From Bursaphelenchus xylophilus (taxonomy: Eukaryota > Nematoda > Chromadorea > Rhabditida > Aphelenchoididae): DNA of 64,000 nt. Location: the NCBI GenBank assembly GCA_904066235.2, contig CAJFCV020000002.1, positions 7,440,001 to 7,504,000 on the forward strand, read 5' to 3'. The first letter of the stretch is position 1. Every line of letters begins with the position of its first letter. Made by a program: the position numbers and the translations under genes. Under the pieces are notes generated by a model that did not search any database, had not been told where the DNA came from, and saw nothing but the letters and a program-made list of their open reading frames with translations. Positions 26,529 to 38,900 of the stretch are shown here, piece after piece.

Positions 26529-28391
26529 TTACACGTTGACAGTAGGCACCAAATGGAATACTTGAAGGATGGTATCTACCGTAGCCTCAAAGATCTTCGG
26601 GCCCAACGTCTCCGGCACTCCAAATATAATATTGTAATGCATAGAGCGTTCGTTGAATGCGGCACAATTTGCATTCGAAGCCCCGGTTGAGCAAACTTCG
26701 ATCAGAAATCCTTTAATGCACTTGAGAAGAAGATCGGCCCTGCCTTGGTAGAATGCTAATGGTTGGCTCTGAAAGGAATCATTCATGATGGCCGAAAAAG
26801 ATTTTAACCACTTACCTCAGTTACATCCTTATTCAAGAACAACGGTAGAGCCAATGTTCTGACCGCATTCTTGGATGCCAACCGAATGCAATTCCGGAGG
26901 CCATTTATATAAGGATGCCGAGATGTCAAGTCGATCTTGTCCCAATGCTGATCTGTCACCAAATGGAAAACAACCTGAACACTGTTCAAATTGGAATGAC
27001 AAGTGATATAGACATCACCAGGGCGGAAAAGATCGTGATCTCCGTGAAGTCGAGTATCCATCGAATCAAAACATCGCTGATTCGAAGGTGGATGACGTTG
27101 AGATTTATTGAGTGTGGATATCTAAAACAATACAATAATATAACAAACCTTACGGTGCCCGCAATCTTCTGAAGTTGGACATCTATAGGATCAAAATGTA
27201 ATTCGACTGATTTCTCGCACAACTTGAAGAACTCTGTTTGTGTGTGCATATGGTATAAAGGGTCACGATCCACCAACATCACAGCGGCCTTCAAATCCCG
27301 TCGATAAAGATTGATCAACGAGTTGAGTCGACTGGATTCATAAACCGTTCTGTCCATGGATTCCATTGACCGATCGTGACAAAATTCATCCAAAGATCGG
27401 TACTGAAGAAGACGGGCATTATGCATTGACTTGAGTTGATTTCCTATATAAATTGTAAAGCTTTCGTCCAAGACCGGGGGATGTTCAACAAATTTTGGTT
27501 TATTGAGGGGTACGGACTTTTTGTTGCAGTTCTCGTTGGGCAGATTCCCATTTTCTTTGAGGATTCCAACTGCCCGGATAAACTCGGATCTATTTCGCTC
27601 GGTTAACGCTTTGATTTGGTTGCAGTAATTGGCCTCTGTCAGCTAAAATAAATATGTAATCTTCCGCTAGTTCTATTGAGAGGATTAAAAATAATACAGG
27701 ACGTACTTGCAATTTGTCATTTAGAACACTGAGGTTATAGGAGTGTTCTTCTAGATCAGATGTTTCCTTCGTCCTCTCCACAGCATCTTCACATTCAGCC
27801 CTCAGTTTCTTCAGTTCGGCATCTCTCTGTTCCAACTTTTGAGCTAAACTAAAATTCATCTCGGATTCTAGCCGAATCAACTTCAAAAGTTCTTCCGTCC
27901 GTCCAACCTTCATTAATTCCTTGAAATCTTCGTCGAAATGGGGAGTGACATCGGGGGTCATACCAGAATCCTACACAAATCTATGAGATTAACTTCAAAG
28001 AACGTTGAATTTCGCGCAAAACGGTAATTTACCATTCGGAATTTTTGATCATAGTCGAATTCCGACGATGGGCCATCTTCATGAAGAAAATCCAGAACCG
28101 AAGAATCGGCAATATCATCCTCATAACTCCTGGTTTCCTTCAAAATGAATTCTTGTAATTGTGAACGGGCAGCTAAAACATTAATACAATAAAAAAAGGG
28201 AACTTACCGTCAAAGCAAGCATACGGAAGATTTGTTTTGTGAACTAGATTTCCGAATAACGTTGTAAAATCTGTGAAGGGAGGGATCGGGATCTCAATGT
28301 CAAACGCAATTTCCGGGGAATTCGGGTATCCAAGAGTAAATATAAACTTCCTTTTTCGAAGTATTCGAGCTGGGATTTCCGTCTGTGGCAT
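26529..28391 (-). CDS. FERRY3: FERRY complex subunit 3 (C12orf4 family, DUF2362)
   Basis: Multi-exon minus-strand gene starting MPQTEIPARILRKRKF and ending FHLVPTVNV, roughly 500-530 aa against 552 in human. Family features are seen in order: a beta-rich N-terminus, a coiled-coil-prone stretch around LAQKLEQRDAELKKLRAECE (exon near 27850), and the conserved C-terminal block DQHWDKIDLTSRHPYINGLR followed by LALPLFLNKDV and ADLLLKCIKGFLIEV. In mammals this is a core subunit of FERRY, a Rab5 effector that links mRNAs and ribosomes to early endosomes. Its start is 178 bp downstream of the HDAC stop on the same strand, a spacing compatible with a nematode operon. Residues beyond the C-terminal block are less conserved, but its order and spacing fit the family well. 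Confidence 0.8.
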
Positions 28392-28569
28392 AATTTATAA
28401 AGGATCTAACTTGCACGCATAAGTTTTCCAACCGGATTTTTTTTATTTATTTTCCCGTAAGCCAAGTCTTTCTCTGCGTCTCGGTGAAAGTTGACACATT
28501 TCTTATCGGCTAATTTTATCCATAAACTCGGATTGTTTACTCGTATTTATTTACACGTAACCAGCACTA

Positions 28570-30417
28570 TTAGAACAAGTGGAATGGGAGTTTTGCAAGA
28601 TCGTGAGCCATCTCAGATGATATTATGTTAGTTGTTTGAGGAATTTGAGGTCCAAAGAAAAGAACAGGTCTCAGCGGCAGGGCGACTCCGCGATACAGTA
28701 TACGGTAGTTTAAAGACAATGGCAATAAAACCTGGAAGTCGAACGCATTATAATAATCTATAGAATATTTGGCAAAGTGATAGAATTTGCAGTATTTTAA
28801 ACCATTTACCTGATAGTACAAGAAATGTTTGTCGTTGTTATTGTTAATCTTTACATTGAACTCATTCTCATTGTATTCCAATATCCATGGATTTCCCTCA
28901 CTGCCTTCGAACACTTTGATTTCGAATTCAATCTCTGTGTACTTCTCATAGATCTTTCTGAGTTCATCCAGAAAAGCTTCGTCTTCTCCACTTGTCCTCA
29001 GGGTATATAAATTTCTTGTGGGATAAGGCGCGACAATAGTTTTTAGAATATCCTCTCCTTCATATCTTGTTTCAAATCCCTTAAGGGCGTTTATGAACAC
29101 CAAAGTTGCCTTACCTCAATTTCCGAGTCACCTTTCAATCGCCTGATCTGATTAATGGATTGAAAAAGATTTGGATTCCAGATCTCAAGCAACGGGCCAA
29201 AATATCTATTCTCCAAGCCAAACTTGACTGTTGGTACTGTCTGAACGTATTGTTTATTACTATACATTACGCAATGATGTATACCTGAGATTTGAGGGCT
29301 TTTATCGCATGAACAGCAGCGTGACCGATGATGCGAAGGAAATAGCCCCCTTCAAGGATTAAGGCCAATGGAATACCTTGAGATGCCAATAACCCGGTCA
29401 TGTACTCGTAACCCAACGGCGTAATCTTCATGCCACCATCCCGATCGCCCAAGGCCGCATCAAATCTATAATTGCAAAAAAATGAAAGTTGCTCAACAAT
29501 GTTTTATCAACGTACCCACAAGACACAAGAATTAGTTCCGGCTTCCATTCCCCAATCAGTGGCAACACGACCGAATGCATAATGGAAATATAAGCGGAAT
29601 CCCCGTATCCAGTCCGATCCAACGGAATGTTGATTGTATTATTGTCTAAGCCACAATAAACAAAAAATCTTGCTTACATTTATGATTTACGGCGCTCTCC
29701 GGCAGATGAGGCCAAAATTTTCCGTTCTGATACCGATGAATTGAGACGAGTTTAATGTTTGGATCATCATCGATAACGTATTGAGTCCCTTGACCAGCAT
29801 GAACATCCCAATCCACAATCAGAACGCGTTCCACGCCCAAAGACCGAGCCTAAATAATAGCAATGGCTCAATTATGCAGTAAACTATTTTAATCAAATAG
29901 TTGTGTAACATACATATTTGGCACAAATCGCTATATTATTGAAGATGCAGAAGCCACAAGCCCTGTCCTTCCACGCATGATGGCCTGGAGGTCTTATGGC
30001 AGCGAATCCATTGTCCAATTCCTTTTTGATCAGCTTATCTGTTAGTTCCAACGCCGAGCCAGCACTTAACAAAGAACATTTCCAGGTATCCGAATTCAAG
30101 AAAACATCTTCATATTGACTCGAGAAAGTCTCTAATTCTTCCTGAATGAACCCATAACAACCACGTTACCGTAACCTTACCAAATTCATATCTTTGGTAG
30201 TCTCAATCTTGTTGATGTATTCGATGTCATGGACAATTTGCAATTCTTCTTTGGTTGCAACTCTAGGCTCAAGATGAATACAATCCGAGAGAATATTTGA
30301 ATCTTCCAGTGTGTCCAATGTGACCGACAACCGTTCGGGCACCTCCATGTGGGCGGGCTCCCATTCACAACGATGTTTTAACATAAAACGGTCGGTGATG
30401 AAACCGGTCTTGACCAT
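28570..30417 (-). CDS. Class IIb histone deacetylase (HDAC6/HDAC10-like)
   Basis: Minus-strand gene of about eight exons starting [15 protein letters not shown], about 510 aa. A single deacetylase domain covers roughly residues 5-340. Catalytic features visible: RPPGHHA (paired His), [26 protein letters not shown] (Asp and His zinc ligands), VSCGFDAALGD (third zinc ligand Asp, rebuilt across an intron), and LILEGGY (catalytic Tyr). The overall pattern is that of the HDAC6/10 subclass. Oddity: the His-His usual in DVHHG is His-Ala here; the zinc-binding His itself is kept. A C-terminal region of about 170 aa (29240-28570) has no domain I know. One intron is only about 35 nt. Substrate could be tubulin (HDAC6-like) or acetylpolyamines (HDAC10-like); sequence does not settle this. 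Confidence 0.88.
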
Positions 30418-31075
30418 CTTCCAAAGCGCCGGGCTGGAAAACGACCCTCGTCAAGTAGTCCTGGTCGACAAAAAAGACCCCAAGTTATGAGTGGTATTGT
30501 AAGCTTAGTTTAAAAAATCTCGAGGAAAGTCAGATATCTCCAAAAATACACTGCTTTTCAAAGAAAGGAACTAAACTTTATGAAACCGTCAATTAAACGC
30601 AGTGATCACTTTCCCTTTCTTGACAACGGATGATTTAAAGTTACCTTAGCCTGCGTTTTAAAATGGGATAAAAACAAAACGAATTGCCAAAAACGCATGG
30701 GTTAAATTTCGTGGAGGAATTGATAAGATAAAAAAACAAAACTGACAGACCCAGCAAACACGCTACACCCCCAGGATTAAAATCTATTTAAAATCATATA
30801 ATTCAATGATTTCGCGGATGTAAACACCCAACAAATAGGAATACAAAACGTTTTAAATTGCATGTTGTTAAAATTTATTGCATTATACATAAAACTACAG
30901 ATATGATACAAGACAAAACAATCCTTCAATTAATTTAGCAATCTCACAATAATAAAGAATGTATCATCGGTCCTAAAGAGATCAATTACGAAGAGAAAAA
31001 GCAAAATTTTACTTCCATTTTTTCCCGCCCTCTAATATCTTCATTTCATTCTTAAATTTCAAAGGTTTTCGTATC
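30418..31075. other. Gap between two minus-strand genes, no gene seen
   Basis: Upstream region of the HDAC gene and downstream region of the GCP-like gene. AT-rich, with no open frame of interest. Probably holds the 3' UTR of the upstream gene and a promoter or trans-splice region for the HDAC. Confidence 0.5.
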
Positions 31076-33170
31076 TTAGAAAACCAACTTGTCATTTACA
31101 ATTGGGAGATAGTAGCTGGTGGCACTGTAAAAACAATATTCGATGGAGTCAGGATCCAGTTGGTCGACGTCCTCAATGGCCGGTTCCAACATTTTGAGGC
31201 ATCTACTCAGTATTCGTTCTATTTGAGTCACGTTGAAGCGTGTTACAGGCTGTTCGACCTCTTCGTAGATCTTGTTGCTCAACAAGAGAAGGCCGTTGAT
31301 CCCAGTATTGATCCATTTATTTCGGGACGACATCTCCAAACTGTTTTCCCATTGCGTTACCGCACCTTCCAGAGTCTCCAAATCGGTTGCCCGTAGAACA
31401 TGATTCACGGCGTTCTCCATTAAAACAGTAAACTAAATCATAACTAATCTTCAAGAGTAAACGTACAAAGTTTAGCGCCATATCCTTCAGTTCCTGGATA
31501 AGATCATTTAAAATCGTGATCAAAAACTGCTTTCGTCTGACTACAACCACATCACGGGTCAAAGGATCAGTTTTAAAAAGAAAGTGAATTGAAATCATGG
31601 CACAGATGGTACTGCAATATTGTAAAAGTGTTATCAATTGGAGCGCTTTGTTCAGTTTTTGGAAGAGACCATCGCTGAAAATGGCATTCATGGGCCATGC
31701 AAGCTGCAATTGTTTTATTATTTCAAAAAGTTACTAAAATTCTACCTTGGGGGTTACATGGAACCGTATGTAATCGAGATCCTCTGTCCATGCAATTCTA
31801 TATCTCTTCCCATTATCAGGTCTTGGCAGCTTATTTAAACATTTTGTTAGCGCTGCCAGTCTAGTCGAACGAGGACTTTCAACAAAGTCGAGATTAACAA
31901 ACTTACTGACAGCTTCTGCGAAGATCTCGAAGAGGTAAATATCCTAAAAATATAATAGCTCGCTATAAACAAAATTACCTTTATCTCATTCAGCCAAGAC
32001 TTCAAGTCTTTCTTCCGAAGTTCACCAAATATAATAGCCGAGAACTGAGCTGCATAAACTTCACAGGATTCTTCTAACAACTTTGCAAATTGATGAGCTT
32101 TCAATCTAAAAATTAATAAAAACTTTTTGGAAACTTACGTTAGCAAATTGTCATTTGTAATTTTGGAGAATTGAATTTTGATGAAATGGGACCATGGTTT
32201 TGTGTCCGCCATAAGAGATAATGCTCCTGTTTCCACCCGCAATCGGTTCTTAATGGCTCTTTTGAAAGTTACAACAAGTTTGTCAGTCCAGAGCATTGTG
32301 AAATTCACCGCTTGAGAGCGGTTGTCCCCACCGTTTGTAGTGATAATCCTAAAAAACATTATTTTACACAAGTTATAACATACGTATCACTTCCACGTCT
32401 CTCGATGTCCATAGATCCATTGCAGAGAATATCCAAGTAGTTTGGTAACAACGTTATAAAGGCGCTTTGCAGCTCCCGTACAAAAGGCTTCAAACATATA
32501 TTTAGGGTTACAAAACTTACCAGTTCCGTTTCAGGGTTAACATAGCTCATGTGGATTTTAAAGAAGAAGGTCCATGCGCTCTCAACATCATGATAAGATG
32601 GTATCCCATGGAATAATGGTGCCAAGAATTTGTGAACCTTCGATGTCTTGAATACCCAATTCTCGACTGTGGAACAGAGCCCGTCCAAGCCTAAATATAC
32701 TCGTTTGTCATCCAAAGTCCACTTGCTTTTTGTAGATTGGAGTTTTTGTTCAATTTCACTGATCATTTCATTGTAAAAATTCGTTGCCACAGTGACAATT
32801 GGAGCTACTGGAAAGAACTTGGCCTTCATGCTTGCGTTTTCCCGCACAAAACTGTGGATCTGTGCCAACTTCTCCTTCATTCTACCAGAGTCGTCGAGAA
32901 GAGCTTTTTGCTAAATCTGAATTAAACGAAAACATAAACTCAGATACTTACATAACTCAAGTTGTATAGATTTGATTTGAATTCATATTTCGGATCCAAG
33001 AAATATCCAACGTTGGGCGAATATCGAACAATCTCCGAAGTACTAGTTGGTAGCAAATTTCTTAAAACACAGTCACAAAATAGGTACGCTACTTACATTA
33101 AGATTTCCCTGACAACTTCTTGCTCTGTAATCGGTTGTTTATTCACATTACGGTCCTTCATGGGTTCCAT
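31076..33170 (-). CDS. Divergent gamma-tubulin complex (Spc97/Spc98, GCP) protein
   Basis: Minus-strand gene of about nine exons, starting MEPMKDRNVNKQ and ending IVNDKLVF, roughly 550-580 aa. It was identified by order of weak motifs. An N-terminal helical part has FYNEMISEIEQKL and, later, LLPNYLDILCNGSMDIE, resembling the GCP stretch ending in a W(M)xHGxLxD motif. LKSWLNEIKDIYLFE resembles the GCP motif L..IKD(Y/F)YLLG. The best match is KLAWPMNAIFSDGLFQKLNK, resembling the GCP motif Y.V.WPL..IFS...L..Y. GCPs bind gamma-tubulin and nucleate microtubules; worms have a reduced set (GIP-1, GIP-2). Which member this is, I cannot say. Another helical scaffold family is possible, so confidence is moderate. 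The start is 199 bp downstream of the sulfotransferase stop, on the same strand. Confidence 0.55.
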
Positions 33171-33369
33171 TTTATAAAATATAAGAAACTCGTCCAAGCT
33201 CAGCAAAGTTTTTGACAAAACAATCGAAATTTGACAAAACAATTTTCGAAAATAATTTTGTCATCTTTTGGCGTTACGGCGGAATGCCAGCAATGCCAAA
33301 ATTGCGCAATTGCCCATCAATTCAAATGGAAATACTGTGCGTACATGTAATTTACAGATATCTTTAAAT

Positions 33370-35157
33370 TTATTTTATGTTTTTCTTCCACAGAAATCTC
33401 TTATTTACGAGTTGAAAGAACTGTTCATTGAAATTTTTGAAATTCTTGCGTAGCATCTTCTGCACCCGTGGCTCCACGAACACTTGAGGTCGTCCTTTCC
33501 TTTCTCCAAGACATTTTTCATGCCGATTTCCATCCACAAAGCAGTAGAATCCTTTATTGGTGTTGAATCTTATGTTTTCCGCTGTGATTTCGGGTCGAAG
33601 ACCAAGGAACTTCTCCACTTTTTTTATCTAAGATATTCTGTTACATCTAGATAGGGTTCGGACGGAACATATACCCGGAGTTTATTGGGAATTTTTCGGG
33701 TATTTATAGGAATTTTCAAAATGAGAAATTGGTCGAACCAAGGTAAAATTTTCACGGTATAATACGCAGCGAACATTTTTGGATTTTTGCCTGGCAAACC
33801 TGTGGAACTCGGTCCTCCGGCTGCGCACGCCCCTTGTTCATTTTTGATGAAATAAATGAAATTGCAAAAAATTTCGATTTTAGAAATTGCTAGGCTCATT
33901 CGAACCGCAATGATCTCCAGGTGGAGAACCCAGGCAAAAGTCATTGGAAATTTACACAAAGTTTTCTAATTTGATGACGAAAATCATGAGTATTCAAATT
34001 TTTCCTGTCCTTGGCCTAGTTCACAAACAATGGTTTCCGGGCACGGCAAACTCGGTGATGCAGTCCGCCCTAGCTTATAATACAGCCGGTTACGGTAACT
34101 TTTCTTATTTTTTTACGGCAAATTACTTATTGTGTGCTATTGACTAATGTTTTTGGTTGGATTTTTTAGAACCGATTTTTTATAACCATACCTCTGGCAG
34201 TGGATTAATTCTGAATTTATCGCCATCGACTACAAGGATCTGCTTCAAGGAAAAGAATTTGAGCCAGTTTTGGAGATGAAAACTGTACAGAGAATTGAAC
34301 ACCGGTTTGAACTTGAGGTTGATAATAGATGAATTGGGCAAGAAAACGGAGGATTCAAAGTCCAGAAGAGTCAGATTCTTTGATCTCCTGGTTGCTTGCA
34401 CCTAAAACGCCAATATTTTAGATGGTTATTACGACTTACTTGCGAAAAATCACTGATGATACGGGCTATGGGATGTCTGATGATGAGAATTAATTTGATG
34501 TGCGGATTCATTTCGAATACCCGTCTAGGGGTATCGGATGAAGGGAAATAAGCCGGTGTCTTTTCGATAGTCAACTGAGAAGAAAAGTTATTAAAAGTTA
34601 TACATGTATCGGCAAAAAGTCCTTCGAATTTTTTGTGGCCCCCAAACGCCGTCGCACTCCGAAAAGTTGATTTGTCGCTGCGAAATATGGGAATCGCGCG
34701 CGACGTTGGGCAAAAAAACAAAATTTCACTGTGCAAAAGCTCTTTTTGGGCCGCATGCACGGTGCAAAATGTGTTTTCCGGTTCATGCACAGTGCAGAGG
34801 CGCAGAAAATTTCAAGGACATTTTGCAGCGACGTATTGTCCAGTTCTTTCTTACTTGGCTTTTGGTAGTCCTGGGCATCTGCGCGCGATACCAGTCCAGT
34901 CCCAGTTGATAGAGACTGTCATCATCAAAGAAGTGGACTTCTTTCTTGGCTGGCTTTATTTGGGAATGCAGTGCTAGCGAATTAATGAGAGCTCTGGTTC
35001 CTCCCTTCCTCACCCCAATTATCAGCACCTGAGGTAACCTTCTGATGGGAGCATCCAACAAAGCTTCATCTGTGATGTTCAGCGGTGTTTTGATGTGATA
35101 TAACCACCAACATAAGATCACAATAGAAATAATAACGTAGTATTTGGCTTTTCTCAT
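33370..35157 (-). CDS. HS3ST: Heparan sulfate glucosamine 3-O-sulfotransferase
   Basis: Four exons (34855-35157, 34440-34574, 34192-34401, 33370-33627) join in phase to give 301 aa. A type II membrane anchor (about residues 6-19, VIISIVILCWWLYH) precedes the Golgi-lumenal sulfotransferase domain. Motifs: LPQVLIIGVRKGGTRALINS (5'-phosphosulfate loop), KKEVHFFD (catalytic base Glu), LTIEKTPAYF, LILIIRHPIARIISDFSQ (3'-phosphate binding), LVVDGDKF, PLPEIKKVEKFLGL across an intron, and NKGFYCFVDGNRHEKCLG with the family's paired cysteines. It uses PAPS to 3-O-sulfate glucosamine in heparan sulfate. Length and motif order match HST-3/HS3ST1-type enzymes. The intron between exons 3 and 4 is large (about 564 nt) and contains an open frame that I treat as intronic. 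Confidence 0.93.
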
Positions 35158-35947
35158 AAGGCAATGCCATCAGAATAGAAAAAAGTTTAATAGATGTTCA
35201 ACAATCTCAATTACATAATAATAAGAGAAACTCCGAATATTCGGCCAACACACAACCTTTTTCAAGAGTTTCCGGTTAATTGGAAGGACCGGAAAGATTA
35301 AAATCTTACAGAACACCGTGGTTTCTGGCCGCCTTCCTGCCCGATTAGGGGAGTAGAAATTTTATGAAGCGCGAAGAAACGCGGAATTTAATGGCCAGGA
35401 AATGCCCGCGGGCCAAGAAATAATATGCGGATATTAAGTCGAGTGTTTGTTCAGGAATCGGATCATAAACTTGGGCGTCTCATTGTTTCGGGGATTTGAA
35501 AGGCGCCAGCTGCGGTTTAAACAATTTCCGATAAGTGAGTGAGGCCAAAGTCACAAATCGGAGGCGCCGAAGGTTCGACTGCTCATAAACTTGGTGATTT
35601 ATGGCCAAATCGGATCAAAGAAAAACAAATTAAGGAGGCCACTGAAAAGCAGGAACTATAATCACCAGAAGATTGCATAACATGACAAATGTGGTCAAGA
35701 GAAGCTTGATGGCAATGAAACTTCGTACATTATCCTAGTAACAATATGTCTGAATAATTTATTAGTTGAGCGATATGTGCAAATACTCGATTTAAGTGTA
35801 AAATAATATAAAACAATTGGGAAACTAGGTAAAGAAAGCGCGTAATGGATCACAGTGATGAATGGAGAAGCCCGGTTACGAACAAAGTGCGCAATTATAT
35901 AGATATCTATCTTACATAAAACAGGATTGTATAACAAAATACAAATG
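35158..35947. other. Gap between SARA and sulfotransferase genes
   Basis: No gene seen. A minus-strand polyadenylation signal (TTTATT on plus, 35757-35762) lies about 190 nt past the SARA stop. The remainder is the upstream region of the sulfotransferase gene. Confidence 0.5.
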
Positions 35948-38900
35948 TTAGTCGGTTGCCTCATCTTCCTTGGGAAGGGGGTAAATCGAGACGATCGGGA
36001 GGTGAAGTTCCACATTGAAATCTCCAGTATTACTTGCCAAGATCTGGTACAAAATAGGCAAAACCTGCAAGTAAACGAGTGTTAACAGATTGTAGAATAA
36101 TTACCTTTTCAGAGAGAAGTCCAATATATTCTGAGTGAGCTTCTTCTAATCCAGTCCAGTTAGCCAATTCAAATCCCACGTTATCCTGCGATGCATGCAA
36201 TCGTATCTCTATAGATCGTATATCAATGCCAATCAGAAGAGGGATGTAATCTTCTAGAGTCGACCGTAACCACATCGTCAATTGCTCACAGGCATCGAAG
36301 AAATGAGATTGCAATTGAACGTCAAGCTTTTTTGTGACCAATCGGATCACCGAACCCAGCCTGAGGGCATGATTTCGGCTATTCTGGAAGAGATTATTCG
36401 AATGCAGTGCTCGCTCCAACGTCAGCCCATATTGAATGTAGCCCTGTAATATTCATAATATAACATAATACTCGACCATAAACACAAAAAATAGAAAGCG
36501 TCTCCTTGCCCTAAGGTCAATTCCATCAATCGGGGACTTTATTGGCCCCATTATGCTGAGAAGAGTGTTCTCCACCCATTCGATTTTCAATTTCATTCCA
36601 TTCGACTCCAATTCGAATCCATCTCCATTCTGAAGTTTCTTTTGGACAAATTCCAAAGTATCCCCAGTAAATCGAATAACAACTCCATCTTCTACTAGGG
36701 TCTGAGAGAAGTCGTTGTCTCCTCCTTTGTGACCAGTAGAGAAGGCAACAAAAGACACACCAATAGAATTCCGATCTGATTCTTTCATGAATATTCTCGT
36801 TTGGAAAGAAGATCCAAGATGTTCACAAGTCAGGATAGAGTCACATTCTTCGTTTATATCGCATGCCCAAGCCAAGAGATTCATCTGGGAGTTGAGGATA
36901 GCCTTCATCTGTTCCTTTGCCCAGACAGGCAGCAATACCGTAGTGGTTTTTTCGTTTATCATCACACAACTTGTGGCGATGTAAGGCATTTGATACGAAT
37001 TTAAGCGGAAATCATGGAACATGGTGAGTATTGTCGAAGAAGATAGCTGTGTGAGATCCGACAATCCATCGAATACTGGAGCCCTCTTCATGTCATTCAC
37101 AATAGGAAATGGGTAAACTAAAATAAACATAATCATATGGACGTAATCTAACACAACAAAAGATAATAAAATTAGAACTCACCGTCATTAATCATTCCCA
37201 AACGAGTCAATATCCGCATGGGTAACGCTTTCATCAGAGGCAATTCGACTTCCTTTATCAAAACCCCAACTCTGAATGGGCCATTCGGGGATACAATTCT
37301 TTTAATCTCTTGGTCCATGTAAGGTGCAAAAAACGCAGATTTGAACCCTTCTAGTCCCTCTACCTCTTCCTCTTTGATCTCAATACTATTTGCCATTCTG
37401 ACGCCGCAGTGTCTGATTCCATTAACATCATCCAATTGATCCGTTCTTGGTTTCAGACATTCTCCGGAGAATCGGGAGAGTAATCGACAAAGCCCAAATG
37501 GAAACTGGGGATGGACATCGGAAGTATAGGCGATCAGTACTTCTTCAATGCCAAGGGTATTGAGTCCAGAAGTATAAAGAGAAACTATTCCATCATCTTC
37601 TTCTGTAAGAACAGTGCATCAAGCGAAAAGATTATTGCAAAGCCAAAAATATGCAAACAAACATACCATTGTTATAGCTAATGACTAAATGGACATTCCG
37701 TTTTATAACCAACCGAACGACAAACCCATTTTTAAATCGCTCGGTTATCTCCTCGATTTGTATTCGCTTTAATTCCCCAGTAAACGTATCACAAATAGTA
37801 TAAAACCTATCGCCATCCGAGAGCAACTTCCCTTCATCTTGAGCCATCAACTCTCTTAACTTGCGCGAGCTGATCCTCTAAATAAACACTATTGCACTAG
37901 CCTTGACATTATATAAAAAACATCCGAATGTTACCTTACTTTAGGTTTAGTCGGTCTTGTGGAGCCTTGTTGGCCTTCAGCGCTTTCGTTTCTCGTATTC
38001 TCAGTTCCTGGGGCAATACCGTCAAGGAAGCGAACGGACCGTTTTCTCTGCAGATCCCCATTATCAGGAGGAGATTGACCACTCTCTGAATCGCCTCTTT
38101 TCTGTTTGAGAACTGATTTTCTTCTGACCAAAGCGGAACTTTCGGTAGATGTAGATGGCAAAGACGGAAGATTGGTAGGTACCTCATTTTCGACAGACTC
38201 AAGTTGTTGCGGTCTATAAATAATAAAATTCAAGATTATACTCTTCGCTTTCTTTCAAATAATACAAGAAACTTACTGTATATTCTCCTGCGTCTTTTCG
38301 TATACTTCAATCCTGTCCAAGGTCAGATTACAGGGCTGACAAACTCTTTGTGCTTTCTCATTCTCCTCCATATAATCCAGCTTTCGTCGTATAGAACAAC
38401 ATTCCGAACATAAGACTCGCCCGCAACACCGGCAATGATGTCTTCTATTTACAATTGTAAACTTGGATAGACAAATCATACACTTCTTATATTCTTCATC
38501 CTTTATCCAATTGGGTTTCACTTTGCCGAGTTGTAACTCACTTTCGGTTAGCCTCAGATCCGTGCCGACATTACCTACAGTATGCGTAGAGGCAATTACC
38601 GATAAGGGTTTGGGTTGTTCCGGCAGAATATGCATTCCCGAAGTACCCGGATCTTCGTGAACTTCTAGAGCCAGAGTTTGTGAATCTGGATCTAATTCCT
38701 CCACGCTCTTAACAGGTAGATGTGGTCGTTCTTCTTGTCCTTGGGTAACTTCAGACGTTGAATCATTATGTGTTGACGTCTCGTCGTCATAAAAATTACT
38801 TCTTCCTACTCCCAGAACACCCTCTTCATGTTCTATCTTCTCTTCCATTTGCACTTCAAGTTCATCAGTTCTAAGAGTAACCTCCGAATCTTGTACTTGA

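Noticed and set aside
33624..33959. 111-aa minus-strand open frame inside the sulfotransferase locus
   Set aside because: It lies in the large intron between exons 3 and 4; the exons join in phase without it, rebuilding the conserved PE-IKKVEKF sequence.
34575..34854. Plus-strand open frames within sulfotransferase intron 1
   Set aside because: They overlap an intron with good splice sites; near-repeats such as gcatgcac...gcaaaa look like simple duplications.
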